Assembly: GCA_932521025.1 (NCBI GenBank)
Contig: OW051470.1
Span: 2,404,501-2,468,500 of the forward strand
DNA from: Oscheius onirici
Lineage: Eukaryota; Nematoda; Chromadorea; Rhabditida; Rhabditidae
Direction of reading: 5' to 3'
DNA: 64,000 nt
Positions 48,810 to 60,785 of this stretch are shown piece by piece; position 1 is the first letter of the stretch, and every line of letters starts with the position of its first letter. A model generated the notes under the pieces. The model was not told the origin of the DNA and did no database searches. It saw only the letters and a list, made by a program, of their open reading frames with translations. A program made the translations under genes and the position numbers.

Positions 48810-49391
48810 CTACCTCTTCTCCACCGCCAGTTCTTTAGCAGCACTTTTCCTGGCTTCTCGTTGTTTCTGTCTCTGTCGGTTTGCTTTGTTTTCGCGTTCC
48901 TTTTCCAGTCGTTTGAACTGTTCCTCGTAGCAGTTCTCTCCATTCAGCTGCCGATCTAGGGCGTGTTTCATTCGATCGAAGGCGATATCGATATTCTTCG
49001 GCAGGAGACGAGATTCATGAACCTGAAACGTAAATGGTTACCAAGATTGAATCAATTGTAACTGAATTCGTCTAAAGTTAGTCCAAATCACGTTACTTCA
49101 AATTTGATGTGTAAAGGTACCTTTAAGACGATCCCAGTAGGAATATGTCTCAGCTGAACGGCATTCTGAGCAGTGTTGACTTTCTGTCCGCCGGGGCCCC
49201 AGCCGGATATGTACTTCTGAAGATAGAAAATATCTCAACTGTTTCCAAGCAAGGGTCACCTGTTCACAGTCCTCCGGCTTCACCTCAGGAAATGTGTAGT
49301 TTTTCAGCTTCTCCTTGGTGGAGCTGGTTCTAACTGCGGATAAATGACGCATATTCGTGGTTTGGAGAAGCGAGACGAGACGATTCTGCAT
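48810..49391 (-). CDS. mitochondrial translation release factor in rescue (C12orf65/MTRFR-type)
   Basis: Three exons: the first from ATG 49391 to about 49260, the second about 49217-49122 and the last to TAG 48812-48810. About 150 aa. The first exon is basic with few acidic residues, compatible with a mitochondrial targeting peptide. The second carries SGWGPGGQKVNTAQNAVQLR, with the GGQ motif that triggers peptidyl-tRNA hydrolysis, then HIPTGIVLKVHESR. The C-terminal helix is strongly basic (KRLEKERENKANRQRQKQRE), as in proteins that enter the empty mRNA channel of stalled mitoribosomes. No codon-recognition domain is present, which separates it from RF1 and RF2. Confidence 0.9.
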
Positions 49392-49923
49392 GGCAGAAAA
49401 ACATGAAATGAGTTAATACTTGCTAGTAGCTCGACGAAAAGGTGTTATCAGAAAAGATTTGCTGGATTTTGGCATGCCTAGGGATTGAGAAAAAAGTTTG
49501 TTCAGTCTTATTTTTTTATTACGGATGGAAAAAGGCGAATCCGCTTCTCTTATGAGAATATGGGTCGCAAAAGTAAAAAACAGAAACTATTGGTTTTAAA
49601 ACGAGTTCCACTGTCGAGAATAAGTGAAAAGTTATTTCTAACGCGGTTTTAGCTTAGACGAAAATAACTCGAGTCTTTCTACATTACGAACGCTGTAAAA
49701 TAATAAAAGAACAGGCTAGCCGACTTTTCAATACGCATAGAGATGCCAAGTTGCCGTAGAATTGCGTACAAGTTAGACTAGGCGATTTGAACGAGGAAAC
49801 AATTAGAAGAGGAAAAATCGGTTAGAGTTTACTGTTTAAAAGTAATTACAAAGTAGGCGGAAGGTTAATACACAAGCGTGGAACAAAATGATGAAAATAC
49901 GGATATTTTAGAGGGATTGCATG
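49392..49923. other. intergenic interval
   Basis: No feature was recognised between the cyclin stop and the release-factor start, both on the minus strand. Confidence 0.4.
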
Positions 49924-51138
49924 CTAATAGATGAGGCCGCATTCTTGCTGGAGGAATTCCTTTTTTGGACGGATAATCTTGTGACGAATCGTGGCGTAAA
50001 CATCGGATACGGGATCGTAGATTTCTGGGCGATCGATGAGAAGTAGAAGAAGTTGACACAGCTTTTGATGAGGAATCTTGTAGTCTTGTTCGTCATGCTG
50101 GATTATGGCGTAACAGTTGGGGTTCTAAAAGAATGTTTTGAGGTGGATTTCCAAGCCAGCGGAACAGACACACTCGAAAAGAAGACAAACTAACCCATAA
50201 GTTTCTCCTAGACATCATGTTGACCAGTCGGATTGCCACTCCTGCAGCTAAGGCAGGCGGCAGCATGCTGAGCTCCAGATCGCACGTCATGAGGTCCGTG
50301 AAGCACTTAGCCAGGTGCCATTGCCAGCTCTCATCACAGGCCTGAATGTGAAGAAGACGCATGAAGAAGGGAACAGTCGTCGGCCAGAGCGAGAAGTCCA
50401 TCGCGTGGCAGATCTGGACATGATTTATTAGGCTATAATGACACCTAATACTCCCCTCCAGCTCCATTTTGAAGACGTTTCGGACATTGTAGTCTTCCAG
50501 GAAGTCGAGCCGGAAGCCGATCTGACGCTCGATCTTGGCAGCCAGATGAAGTGCTGCGACTGCAAGATCTTCCAGATTCGACCTGGAGAAGACTGGATTG
50601 TTCTGAAACGAGTCAACGAGCATGTCATGGATTCAACGGGCTCACTTTTACGACAGCGTGAATGTAGTGAATGGCCAAATGAAGGCATTCGCGCGGTAAT
50701 GGCTTTGCGCGGTAGATCGAGTTCACGAAGAGTGCTGTTGATCTGTAGGCGGCCTCTCCGCCTAATCTAGCCCATCCGGAGTTATTTCCTGCGCATTTTG
50801 CCTGAATCAAAAGTTAACAGACAATCAAAAGGCATGTACCTGATGGGCGAAGCAGTAGGTCGTAATATCGTTGTCAAAGTCCCGATGGTTGAAAAACTTG
50901 TCAGGTCCGAATGCTCCCAGTTCGGCAAAGTTGATTTGAGTTTCTGATATTTCCGAGATGTCTGAAAATATGTTTTTGGGAAAAATAACAAAAAACTACC
51001 GATTGACCAATCTAAGTTTTTCTCGTCAAAGTCCTGGCGACGGCGTGGAGTCGAGGTGGCTCTCTTCGGCCCGATTGCTTCCTTGACCCATGCCAAGATT
51101 GCGTGGCCCGTCGAATTTGTCCTATCCCGCATAGCCAT
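49924..51138 (-). CDS. divergent cyclin-fold protein
   Basis: Several exons from ATG 51138 (MAMRDRTNSTGHAIL) to TAG 49926-49924. The sequence follows a cyclin-box pattern: a helix with ECLHLAIHYIHAVVK, then LEDLAVAALHLAAKIE (the LAxAALFLAAK-like core), and a second repeat ICHAMDFSLWPTTVPFFMRL...LAAGVAIRLVNMM. The N-terminus has RATSTPRRRQDF, a basic stretch with possible CDK sites. Cyclins bind and activate CDKs. Subfamily (A/B/E or atypical) cannot be fixed by eye because the usual MRxILxDWL motif is not clear. The family call rests on helix pattern. Confidence 0.65.
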
Positions 51139-51308
51139 GTTTACTGATGAGGGGGCTAGGATTGTGATGTCAAAAGGGGAGAAAATAGGAAGAACGACAA
51201 GCAAGAAATATCAAGAAAAAAAGATGTAAAAGCCGCCCTATGACAAACTATCAGCAACATACTGAATTTGGCTGCAAAATGAAGCATGCAGTTCAAATGC
51301 CCGGCCCG

Positions 51309-51716
51309 CAGGCTTGTTGAAAACCTGCGCTGCGGCCAGGTTGGACTTTGCGGCGGGCTAAAAAAATTCATTTCGCATTTTTTTCTGATTTTTTTTGTTT
51401 CCAAATACGTCCCCCGATTAGATTTAGTTTTACCATCAGAAAATTGGAAGAAAATCGAAAACTGACAATGCAAATAGAAGTAAACTGCTATTTTTACCGA
51501 ATTTCGTCAAAAATCCGCATTTTCTTCTATTTTTGTCGTCAGTTTTCGATTTTCTTCCAATTTTTCTGATGGCAAAACTAAATTTAGGTAATCAGGGGAC
51601 GTATTTGGAAACAAAAAAAAAACAGAAAAAAATGCGAAATGAATTTTTTTTAGCCCGCCGCAAAGTCCAACCTGGCCGCAGCCCCGCCCAGACCGCAGCG
51701 CAGCGCAACAAGCCTG
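51309..51716. mobile_element. hAT-type MITE, CAGGCTTGTTG family, 408 bp
   Basis: Begins CAGGCTTGTTG and ends CAACAAGCCTG. The arms stay paired over more than 150 bp (for example TTTCCAAATACGTCCCC and its complement near 51590-51610). The 8-bp target CCGGCCCG is found at 51301-51308 and 51717-51724. It shares its ends with the nested element at 37086-37453, so they are one family. No coding capacity. Confidence 0.92.
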
Positions 51717-51804
51717 CCGGCCCGGAGCCATCTCTACCGCCAAAAATGTACTGAATCATGGTTACTGTAAGGCGGGCATTTGAACTGCATTTTTACAACA
51801 AAAC

Positions 51805-51954
51805 CACGGCGTGTTATTTACAGCAATACAAACGGCGTCCCAATTGAGAAAAAAAGTTTTCTGAACATTTTCGAATAAAAAAAAATCCGGCTGCCCTGTC
51901 ATTTTGAACTCATTTGAAAAAGTTTGAACTGCATGCCACTCATAACACGCCGTG
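51805..51954. mobile_element. 150-bp MITE with 13-bp perfect TIRs
   Basis: The ends are CACGGCGTGTTAT and ATAACACGCCGTG, perfect inverted repeats. AAAC flanks both sides (51801-51804, 51955-51958), a possible 4-bp target duplication. Superfamily is undecided. Confidence 0.7.
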
Positions 51955-52127
51955 AAACTCTTCGTTTGTCTCAAACCACTAACTCTTAAACCAGTTGATT
52001 CCGAACACTGACTACTCAAATTCAGTAACCAAAAACTTTAATCACAAAAAAATTCACAAGATTATATAAAAGGGAAAATAACGACAATAGTGTAACACAT
52101 TTCTAAGTAAGGGAATGAGAGGGAGTA

Positions 52128-53752
52128 TTAGAACTGTCGGGCAAAGGAGGGAGTATTCGATTTGGGGATGATGTTGCCCGTCTGACGGATAATATTCGGA
52201 GTAAAGCCTGAAAATGATTCAATTTTTGATATATCATAAAAGTCGTTACCTATTGTGCCATGATGCATCATCGAGTTCGGGGAGAAGCTTTGACCATTTC
52301 CGTAGGAGCTATTGCTGCGATTTAAATGAGGTGTGAAGCCTAAAACTGGTGTGTACATTCTCGTCAAATTATCAGATTACTTTGAACTTTGCCAAGACCG
52401 GGGCCGCTAGAGAAGGGGGAGCGATGAAGTGGAGTACGGAGATGGCTGCTGGCGACACGGCTCTGGTTCATCAGCTCGGCGTAAGGATTGTAGGCACGAG
52501 CCGGGGTCTTCTTGCGATGAGAGTACGAGTCCTCGCCACGAGTCGAGATTCCCATCAGCTTCGGAGTCGTAATCTGTAAGTCGTAGGATAAGCTTGTATT
52601 GTAAAGAGAACAAACCTCGGAGAGGAGAGAACTATTGCTGGCCGCCGGACTGCTCATCGCGTTCATTGACATGGGAATCACCTGCATAGAGTCTCCTTCC
52701 GAATCTCCCGACTCGTCCATATTCTCGTCAACCTGGAATGAACAAATTACTGGTTGAAAAAGTAAAAGAGCGCTGGTATGAAAGAAACAACCTGTCTCAC
52801 GTATGCTTTCATATTTAACAAAACAATCGGATAAATTCGGTTTAGCTGGTTAAAGATGAAGAACATATTTGTGCCGTAACAGGACAATATTCTAAATCAA
52901 CTATTGAAAAATGCTCACCTGGAAGTTGACCAGTGGATTGGGAAAGCTGTTGGGAACAGTGAATGCCGTTTTATTTGGTTCCTTTTCGAATACGAATCCG
53001 TCAAATGTAGTCGAGGTATTGATTCTGAGGATTCTTTCACTCCTGCAACGAGAAACAAGCAAACCTGTTCTCAACCTTTCGGAGTTCGGCGAGCTCACGT
53101 TGAAGGTCTTCTCTCTCCGTCTCCATCTCCTTCAGCTTCGGCTCAGCAGTCTCGATCCACTTTTTGAGATTGGCAATTTCCTCCTCTTTCTCTCTGCACA
53201 TAGCCTGGTTCTTCTGTGCGTGCTGTTGCAGCTGTCCTAGGCGTTCTCGCTGAAAATAAAGGTATAAATGTGTTGACAAAAAAAGGTTAACCTGTTTTTT
53301 GTAGGCATTGAGAAGACTCTTGACCATGCCCATCTGGAAGTTGTACTTCCTCATCAGCGTCTGCATATTAGTGGCCAAGAGTTTCTGTGGGTCCTGGAAG
53401 AACATGAGAATCTTCTGGTCGAGGTCTCTCTTCAGCTCGACGGCTTGCTTGTTTTTCTTGCAGATCGGACAAGGAGCTCCATCTAACTTGACAAATTAGG
53501 GATGGAAAAAAACCAGAACAAACTCTCATTGATGCATTTCTCGCAGAAGAGATGGTAGCAGGAGGTGAAGAAGATTTTGATTGGTATTCCATTCTTCGGA
53601 CGAGCCAGACAGCGATTACAGTGGACGAAGTCGATCGTCGACATCTGAAAAGCCAATTTAAAATTGTAAGAAGCTTGCGAAAGGAAGAAACAAGGAAAAC
53701 TATAGATGCAGCGTTTCCTTACTGGCACGTAATGATCTTTAGTTATCGACAT
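52128..53752 (-). CDS. ZHP-3/RNF212-like RING protein
   Basis: The RING starts with FVHCNRCLARP and continues SCYHLFCEKCINE then APCPICKK, the C3HC4 pattern at the extreme N-terminus. Next comes a helix (RDLDQKILMFFQDPQKLL) and a long coiled coil (REKEEEIANLKKWIETAEPK). A Ser/Pro-rich C-terminal tail contains repeated FTPHLNR and FTPNIIR motifs. This order is that of the Zip3/ZHP/RNF212/HEI10 family, SUMO or ubiquitin ligases that select meiotic crossover sites on the synaptonemal complex. The start may be at 53752 (MSITKDHYVP plus a splice) or at 53644, where ATG directly follows TTTTCAG. Stop 52130-52128. Confidence 0.78.
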
Positions 53753-53755
53753 TAG

Positions 53756-54350
53756 TTACCGTTCTAGAGTGTGGCTAGGCTAGCGATTGAATAATTTAGA
53801 AAAACGGATAAACGAAGGCGGAAAAACAGAAGGCGAAAAGCCGGAATGATTTTTAAGTATCGAACCGTTTTCAATGCGGTCTCAATTACGGTAGCCGCCA
53901 AGCATTTCAGCGTACTGTCCTTTATGTAGCCACCGCTCAAAATATCACTTTTTCTCGAGTTCTTCTACCCTTTTTGGCTGAGCTTTTTTTACAACTTTCC
54001 GCTTTATGAGATATCGGACCAGAAAGGAGAAGCCGATAAAAGAAAAAAACCAATCCTATCATTCTCGATGAGCCTTTCGGTGTTGGTTCGCAACAATTCA
54101 GCAACTAGGAGAATGTAGCCATTTTATAAAAAGTGTTTTTCGTTTTAGTTCACCGTGAAATTGCTCTCATCGTTCTCATCTACTTGATGTCAATGAATTG
54201 TTTTCGTTTCAGTTTCATCATGATTATCATAGAGTTCTAGCTCATATTTACTCACTTTTTACTAATTTTTTACACATTTCAAAGACTTCCAGCTAAAAAG
54301 TTGCTGTTGATTGTAGTACAATTTTGCTCTCCTTTTGTTACATTATTGTT
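53756..54350. other. interval with remnant of the BTB repeat unit
   Basis: The stretch ACTTGATGTCAATGAATTG near 54183 and ATAGAGTTCTAGCTCA near 54228 resemble the upstream regions of both BTB copies (54943 and 55940). No BTB body follows, so this may be a deleted third unit. Confidence 0.5.
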
Positions 54351-54357
54351 CTTCCTA

Positions 54358-54936
54358 TAGTCTGTTCACAAAAAACAACCAAGTCGCGGATGTTCGCGGG
54401 CATTTTGCCCTCGAATTCAAACAGCTGAAAATTAGCTCGGGAATTTCCCTTCAGTTGAAATTTGCAGCTTTCGCTTGATGTTTTCCGTATATTTTACCTC
54501 TTATCAACGTAATAATGTAGCATACGTACCAGTCTTGAAGAAAACGTGTAAGGTGAACACGTGCGAGCAATATAAGGGATTGTTTTGTCATTCGTAGCTT
54601 TTGATGAACTTCGAGAGTTCTGACAGAGTCTAATTCAACCCCTGAAGGGTATGACCTTCTTGTTTGGTGATAGCAGAGCATGAAACCTGGCGAAAATAAG
54701 GTTTCTCGGAATTCATGGGATCTTTCTGTGATTTACAAATTTGTATGTCATTTTTCTTGAACAATGTTGCTTTTTTCGTTGTTAGAAAAACACAATGGAC
54801 GTAAAACTGCAGAAATTACCAAAAAACGATGCAAATAAAGTCCAGCAAAAGGCGAAAATTCAATCTACAGTTGTTTGAATTCGCGGGCAAAATGCCGGCG
54901 AACATCTGCGATTTGGTTGTTTTTGTGAACAGACTA
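54358..54936. mobile_element. TA-target MITE, about 70-bp TIRs
   Basis: Left end TAGTCTGTTCACAAAAA... and right end ...TTTTTGTGAACAGACTA pair over about 70 bp at roughly 88% identity (including GGATGTTCGC and GGCATTTTGCCC words). TA flanks both ends within TATA. Without a coding frame it is a non-autonomous Tc1/mariner- or related TA-inserting element. A paralogous empty site exists at about 55918-55950. Confidence 0.85.
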
Positions 54937-55047
54937 TATAACTTGTTGTCAATGAATTGTTATCTTCTCACCAATTTTTAATGCTTATTCAGAGTTCTCG
55001 CTCAGTTATCAATTGCATTTTTAAGGTCATAAACATTTGTAGTTAAA

Positions 55048-55887
55048 ATGTGCGAATCTCCTGTTGAAGAATATCGTCTTCAAATCGCTCTCGGCGATCT
55101 AGAGCTGTCTGATGTCACTTTATTCGTCGAAAAGCAGGCCTTTCTCGTCCATAAAATGGTTCTCAGCGCTCATTGCAAATACTTCAAAACCATGTTCTAC
55201 GGAGAGTTCAAAGAGGTTCGATTATTTTAGTTGTGTTTCATAATATACGTTTTTCAGGCCAATGAGAACCGTGTTTAAATAAAAGATGTTTCTGTCGAAG
55301 CTTTTAGACGTCTCCTAGAGATTATTTACTACGGAAAAGTCAGCGACGAAATGGACTTTCTGTCATACCCGAGAGATATCGTAAGTGTTCACTCTTTCGG
55401 GCCATTTAATCGAGTGTTCAGAATGACACCGATTTATGCTACAATAATCTGTGCGAAGCAATCAGCCACCCAGTACTCTTAACTCCAAATGCACACTTCA
55501 AAAGTAATGCTCTCTTTTATGTTGAACTAAAATTTGAATTTGGATTTCTGGAAGTACAGTACCGAGCTGCTAAAGATTGCAGAACGTTTCTTGATGGCTC
55601 AATTGGTCAAGAAATACCTCCAGACGGTCATTTCCAAGGATCTATGCTGCTATACTCGATGTATGATCTGTCTGAATCGCTGGATTTTCGCCATGAAACA
55701 CAATCTGGATGTTGCACACGAAGACGTTGAGCCCTTTTCTTTCTATCATATAGAAAGTTTACAGAGAAACTTCCAAACTGACTGCTATGAATATTGGATT
55801 GAACCTCTCGAAGAAAAAATGTTGGACGGAGACGTCGAATTCACTCACAAGGATATTGCTGCCATTTATAGAAAATGTAGTCACTAG
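55048..55887 (+). pseudogene. BTB/POZ gene copy 1, interrupted by a stop
   Basis: Exon 1 (55048-55215) has the BTB start LELSDVTLFVEKQAFLVHKM and SAHCKYFKTMFYGEFKE. Exon 2 begins at 55258, and TAA at 55276-55278 replaces the codon that is GAG in copy 2. After it the frame continues as a BTB fold (EAFRRLLEIIYYGKVSDE), and the C-terminal helices (FWKYSTELLKIAERFLMAQL, ending KCSH) are intact. No MATH domain is present. Solo BTB genes are abundant in nematodes, often as CUL-3 substrate adaptors. With the stop it would give only a truncated product. Confidence 0.75.
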
Positions 55888-56054
55888 TTCGTTTATTTCA
55901 TTCCCACTTTGCAATCAAACTTCCGTTATTGTTCTTCCTGACTTGTTGTCGATAAATTGCTATCTTCTCACCAATTCTTCGTGCTTTGGTAGAGTTCTCG
56001 TCGTTTTTACCTCTATTTGTAGTTATTGAGTCTATTTTACCGTTTCCAGAGTAA

Positions 56055-56875
56055 ATGCCTGAGACGCCTATTGAGGAAAATCCTCACCCGATCATTCTCG
56101 GCGATCCAGACCTTTGCGACGTTACTCTCGTCGTCGGAAAGCAACAATTTCGGGTCAACAAGGCGGTTCTGGCAAATCGATGCAAACACTTTAAAGCCAT
56201 GTTCTACGGGGAGTTCAAGGAGGCAGGATTTTTTTTTCTTCATGAGGACTCACTTTAGGCCAATCAAAGCAATGTTGAGATCAAAGATGCCCCTATCGAT
56301 GCTGTTAGACGTATTCTGGAGATTATCTATTACGGAAAAGTCGTTGACGAAGCAGAATTTCTGTCATATCGGAGAGACATGGTTAGTTATCATTTTTTAA
56401 ATTATTGAATCACAAGTTCAGAATGATACCAAATTAAGCGAAGATGATCTGTGTGAAGCAATCAGCCACCCATTTCTAACGTGTTCAAATCCCTACTACA
56501 AAAGTACCGTTTTTAATAGACAAAAACCATTGGCTTTCCAGATTTCTGGAAGTACAGTACGGAGCTGTTGAAGGTTGCAGAACATTTCTCGTTGACTCCA
56601 TTGGTCAAGGAATACCTCCAGACGGTCATTTCCAATGATATCTGCTGCTATACGCTCTGTATGATTTGCTTTAACCGCTGGATTTTTTCCATGAAACACG
56701 ATCTGGACGTTGCACACAAAAAAGTTGAGCACATTTTTATTGGTACAACCTTTTTCAGAGAAACTTCCAAACAGACTGCTACGATTATTGGGTTGTCGAA
56801 CAAGGAACGTTTGACGGGCTCGTCACATTCAGTCACAAGGAAATTGCTGCCATCTATAGGAAATGTACCCACTAG
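56055..56875 (+). pseudogene. BTB/POZ gene copy 2, frameshifted, GC splice donor
   Basis: Tandem duplicate of copy 1: DLCDVTLVVGKQQFRVNKAV, KHFKAMFYGEFKE, then EIIYYGKVVDEAEF and FWKYSTELLKVAEHFSLTPL. The donor after GEFKE is GCAGGA where copy 1 has GTTCGA. Near 56735-56755 it is 4 bp shorter than copy 1, shifting the frame; the old frame resumes with RNFQTDCYDYWVVEQGTF and ends KCTH then TAG. Either a recent pseudogene or a protein with a novel C-terminus. Confidence 0.7.
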
Positions 56876-56879
56876 TTCG

Positions 56880-57659
56880 TTAATTTCATTCCATTTTCGC
56901 TCTCAAAATTGTTTATTGTAAAACATAAAAACTTATTTTCCATACTTTCTAGAGGCTTCGTGAAGCCAATATTGATTTTTAGTCCAAATTGTCAGGAAAA
57001 TGCGCTACTCTGAAGGCAAATTGTGAAACAAGTAGTCACAAAGAGAACGTTCTTTGACGTCTATCCAACTTCGGAACTATCGACGTTTTCCATCGGGTGA
57101 GTTCTGTGAGCAAATAGCAAACTGGCGATATTACGTCTTCTGTTTCATGATGCCTTTTACAAATTAGTCACCCACGTTGGAAGCTATTTCGCTGAGAAAA
57201 CACTCACTGACAGCAGTGCTAAAATAAGCTCTAGGCAAAAATTCGTCGATGTTAGGCTTTTCGGATTGACTGTCTCTTTTCGCTAACCTATGTTTTGGCT
57301 CAGTTCTTTTATGACAAAAGGTTATGAGAAACTGTTGGACTTGATGCGTACTTTTCCAGAAAAAGCTCTCCCTTTGTAATATATTTTTCAAAGCCATTAG
57401 GTTATCGATTTCAACGCAGTTCTAACCTTATGCCTGCACAGTTGCTTTCCCAAAGTCTACTCGCTTCCAGAAAGTTCCATCCGTTCATTCCAAACGAGCA
57501 TCTTTTGATCGTGTACTCTGTGTTCTTCTTCCACTGGCAAACAGTTTTCTCTGCGTCTCCTGTCTATCAGTCTAACGCCCCGTGTGCCCTCCGCCCATCG
57601 CCACAATCAATCGTTCGGCACCAGCGCCCGAAAAACAGTTCACTCTCTGCTCTCACAAA
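56880..57659. other. intergenic, aldolase promoter side
   Basis: No gene recognised. The last 150 bp before 57660 are pyrimidine-rich and likely contain the aldolase 5' leader. Confidence 0.4.
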
Positions 57660-60600
57660 ATGGCTGAAGTCGGTGGATCTTACAAGGACTCTCTTTCTCA
57701 GGTGACTACTCAAACACGTCTACTATAAGCTATCTAGTACTGTATAGGTCTTCTTTGTAGCACCAGGCAAAAAGACAAGCCTGTACCTTAGCTTCTTCTA
57801 TGTAACAAACGACTGAATTGACCGTTTTTCAAAAAGCACAACTCTGAAATATACCAAGCTGTACCTTGTTTTCTATATTGAATTCGTCAATATGTTTGCT
57901 CTGAAACTGGAGAGTTTTGGACCAGAACACAATAGTATATTCAGAGAACTTTTACGTTAGGAAGCCAACTCAGAACCTTTTGCTTGACCTACATTGTCTG
58001 GAAATAAAGTGTCAAGTGCGTTCCAACAAATCGTGTTCCCAAGGACTGACGTTCTTTGGGAAGACCAGATCTATCCTATTTCTAGAAGATAACCTCTTTC
58101 CTTTCCTTGATGGTGTCTTTTCAGCATTCTTGATCAATAGATCTGGTTCTGACTCTTCCTCTAGTATTTATTGAAGAGTCAGCCAAGGTCTTTGACAAAT
58201 AGGAAATACCAGATTACAGTTAATCTAAGAAAATCTAAAAAAAATGTAGAACCAGTCACTTAGACCCCCGTCGCATGACTCTCTGTTTCAGGCCCAGAAG
58301 GACGAGCTCCACCAGATCGCCTTGAAGATTGTCGCCGAAGGCAAGGGAATCCTCGCCGCCGATGAGTCTACAGGTAGTTTTTCATTTGAAAATCGTAATG
58401 ACACTGATATCACTAAACCGATCTCCTGACCTTGATCTGACGTGGACTTTCCAAAAACGGGTGATCATGTCTGTGAGATCAAGATGAAAGAACGCGCAGA
58501 GACCTCTCTCGGTTCATATCCCCTGTTTATTGGATGCGTAAGCACGTACTTTGGTCTTTTGGGTAGAACACAGAAGAGTAAGATTCGGTTGTTGTTTTCT
58601 TTGCTTCGAAATCGGGCGTTGATAAGGCCATTCGAGCGTTTCAATGACACCACCACGTGAGGAAGAGAACAATTGGAAAGATATATGGGACTGTTCCGAA
58701 GAGTTTTCAAAATATAACTAGACAAACAAGACTTTCTCGCCAGTGCTTTCGGAACCAAAATTATATAGTAAATCTTTGAAATCCTTTCGTTTTGTCGCAA
58801 ATAACGTAAACCAATCAAGTGGGCCAATCAAATTAGCAAAAAGACCAAAAAATGTATAAAATTGGAGCACATTGTCTGGCTCTCCTTTCTATGGACATAT
58901 TCCTTTGTCATTTTTCTTAAATATAAACTTCAGGCAGAGATAAATCATGTTTGGCTTGAATTATTCGCCAGTCAACTTTTAATCGAAACGGCACGGATTG
59001 GTTGAAATACAAACTTATGAAATTTTTTTTACTGTAACTGACTGAATGTCTGACTCTAAATTACAGAAAGTTCTGTTACATTTTCCTTTCTGACCTCTTA
59101 CGCAAAAAACTCTTTCCAGGAACCATTGGCAAGCGTCTCTCGGCCATCAGTCTCGAGAACAACGAGAAGAACCGTCAGAAGTACCGTCAACTTCTCTTCA
59201 CCACCCCCAACCTCGCCGAGCACATTTCTGGAGTCATTCTGTACGAGGAAACCTTCAATCAGGTACCAGACTCTTTTAATTTCCTACTGATTCTGAACTC
59301 AGTCCGCTGACAGTGGTGAGCGTTTCGTCGACCTGCTCTCCAAGCAGGGAATCGTCCCCGGAATCAAGCTCGATCTCGGAGTCGTCCCGTTGGCCGGAAC
59401 CATCGGAGAGGGAACCACTCAGGGTCTGGACAAGCTGGCTGAGAGAGCTGCCGCCTTCAAAAAGGGAGGATGTGGTTTCGCCAAATGGAGATGTGTCCTG
59501 AACATCGGAGAGCACACTCCCTCTCATCTGGGCATGCTGGAGAACGCCAATGTTCTGGCCAGGTTGGTAGAAGATTGCAAATTATCTGTTTTAGATTTAG
59601 CTGTGTTTAACTGTAGAGCCATTGTCTAGGCTAGCTTCATTTGAGAAGCACGTTGGTTAAATGAACAAAGTTGACCAGATTTCACTTGAGAAGAATTTGG
59701 TGTGATCTACGGGCTCGAATAACGTTTGGACCTATTGAGACATAGGTTTCCTAGCAAGAGTTACTTTTGTGAAGTGGACGAAATGAGCTACGATAAGGTT
59801 TACTGGTGAGATTTTAGATCGTAAAGAATGTGAATAGAAGAGAGTGAAGCAAACAGTTTTTTCCAAAGGCTATGAAAAAGGTTTTGATCAGTAAACACAG
59901 AAGCTGTCCCTTTTGGACAGTTCTGCAGCTTGGCAGGCAGAAGATTCTGAAAAGGGAAACCAGTGAGTCATTTGCTTTAAGTTGTGAGAGCATAAGAGGC
60001 ACCCAAATAATCTCTTTAAAATACTTGATTTAAAAATTCGAATCCAAAACTTCCAGATACGCCTCTATCTGTCAGGCCGCTGGTCTTGTCCCTATCGTCG
60101 AGCCTGAGGTTCTCTGCGACGGAACCCACGATCTGGCCCGTGCTCAGAAGGTCACCGAACAGGTCCTGGCCTACACTTACAAGGCTCTGGCTGACCATCA
60201 CGTCTACCTCGAGGGAACTCTCCTGAAGCCCAACATGGTCACCCCTGGACAAGAATGCCCTAACAAGGTCTCTCACGAAGCTATTGGAGTGGCCACTGTT
60301 ACGGCTCTTCGTCGTGCAGTTCCCGCCGCCGTTCCCGGAATCACTTTCCTCTCGGGAGGACAGTCCGAACTCGACGCCACAGCCAATCTTCATGCCATCA
60401 ACTCGGTCAGCCTCTTGAGGCCGTGGAAGTTGACCTTCTCTTATGGACGTGCCCTTCAGGCTTCCGTCTTGAAGGCTTGGGGCGGAAAGGATGAGAACAT
60501 TGCTGCTGCTCAGAAGACCCTCCTCCACAGATCTAAGGTAAATTCTAGCTTCCAGTTACTTTTAAAGATATTTTTTTTTCAAATCAAATTTCAAATCTCA

Positions 60601-60785
60601 TTGAGTGCGGCAATGAGTTAGTGTCAAAGAGAAAGAACTAGCTTTTAAACTACTAACATTTTCTCCGCCTTTGAAAAGACTTCTATTTCCAGGCCAACGG
60701 ACTCGCCTCCCTCGGAAAGTACACTGGTGAAGATGCTGCCGGAGCTGCTGCTGAATCTCTCTTCGTTGCCAAGCACTCCTATTAA
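57660..60785 (+). CDS. class I fructose-bisphosphate aldolase
   Basis: Six exons (57660-57701, 58292-58373, 59120-59262, 59303-59562, 60057-60537, 60693-60785) encode about 366 aa, the usual length. Signatures include [16 protein letters not shown] near the N-terminus, [24 protein letters not shown], the Schiff-base segment [14 protein letters not shown] (Lys), LSGGQSE and the C-terminal Tyr of AKHSY, which is needed for full activity. It cleaves fructose-1,6-bisphosphate into DHAP and glyceraldehyde-3-phosphate in glycolysis. Introns 1, 2 and 4 are 590, 746 and 494 bp, large for this window. Confidence 0.97.

Larger units (their letters stand above)
51139..52127. other. transposon-rich intergenic interval
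   Basis: It contains the MITEs at 51309-51716 and 51805-51954 and an additional inverted pair ATGCAGTTCAAATGCCCG (51287-51305) with CGGGCATTTGAACTGCAT (51773-51790) that brackets the first MITE. No coding exon was seen. Confidence 0.6.
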
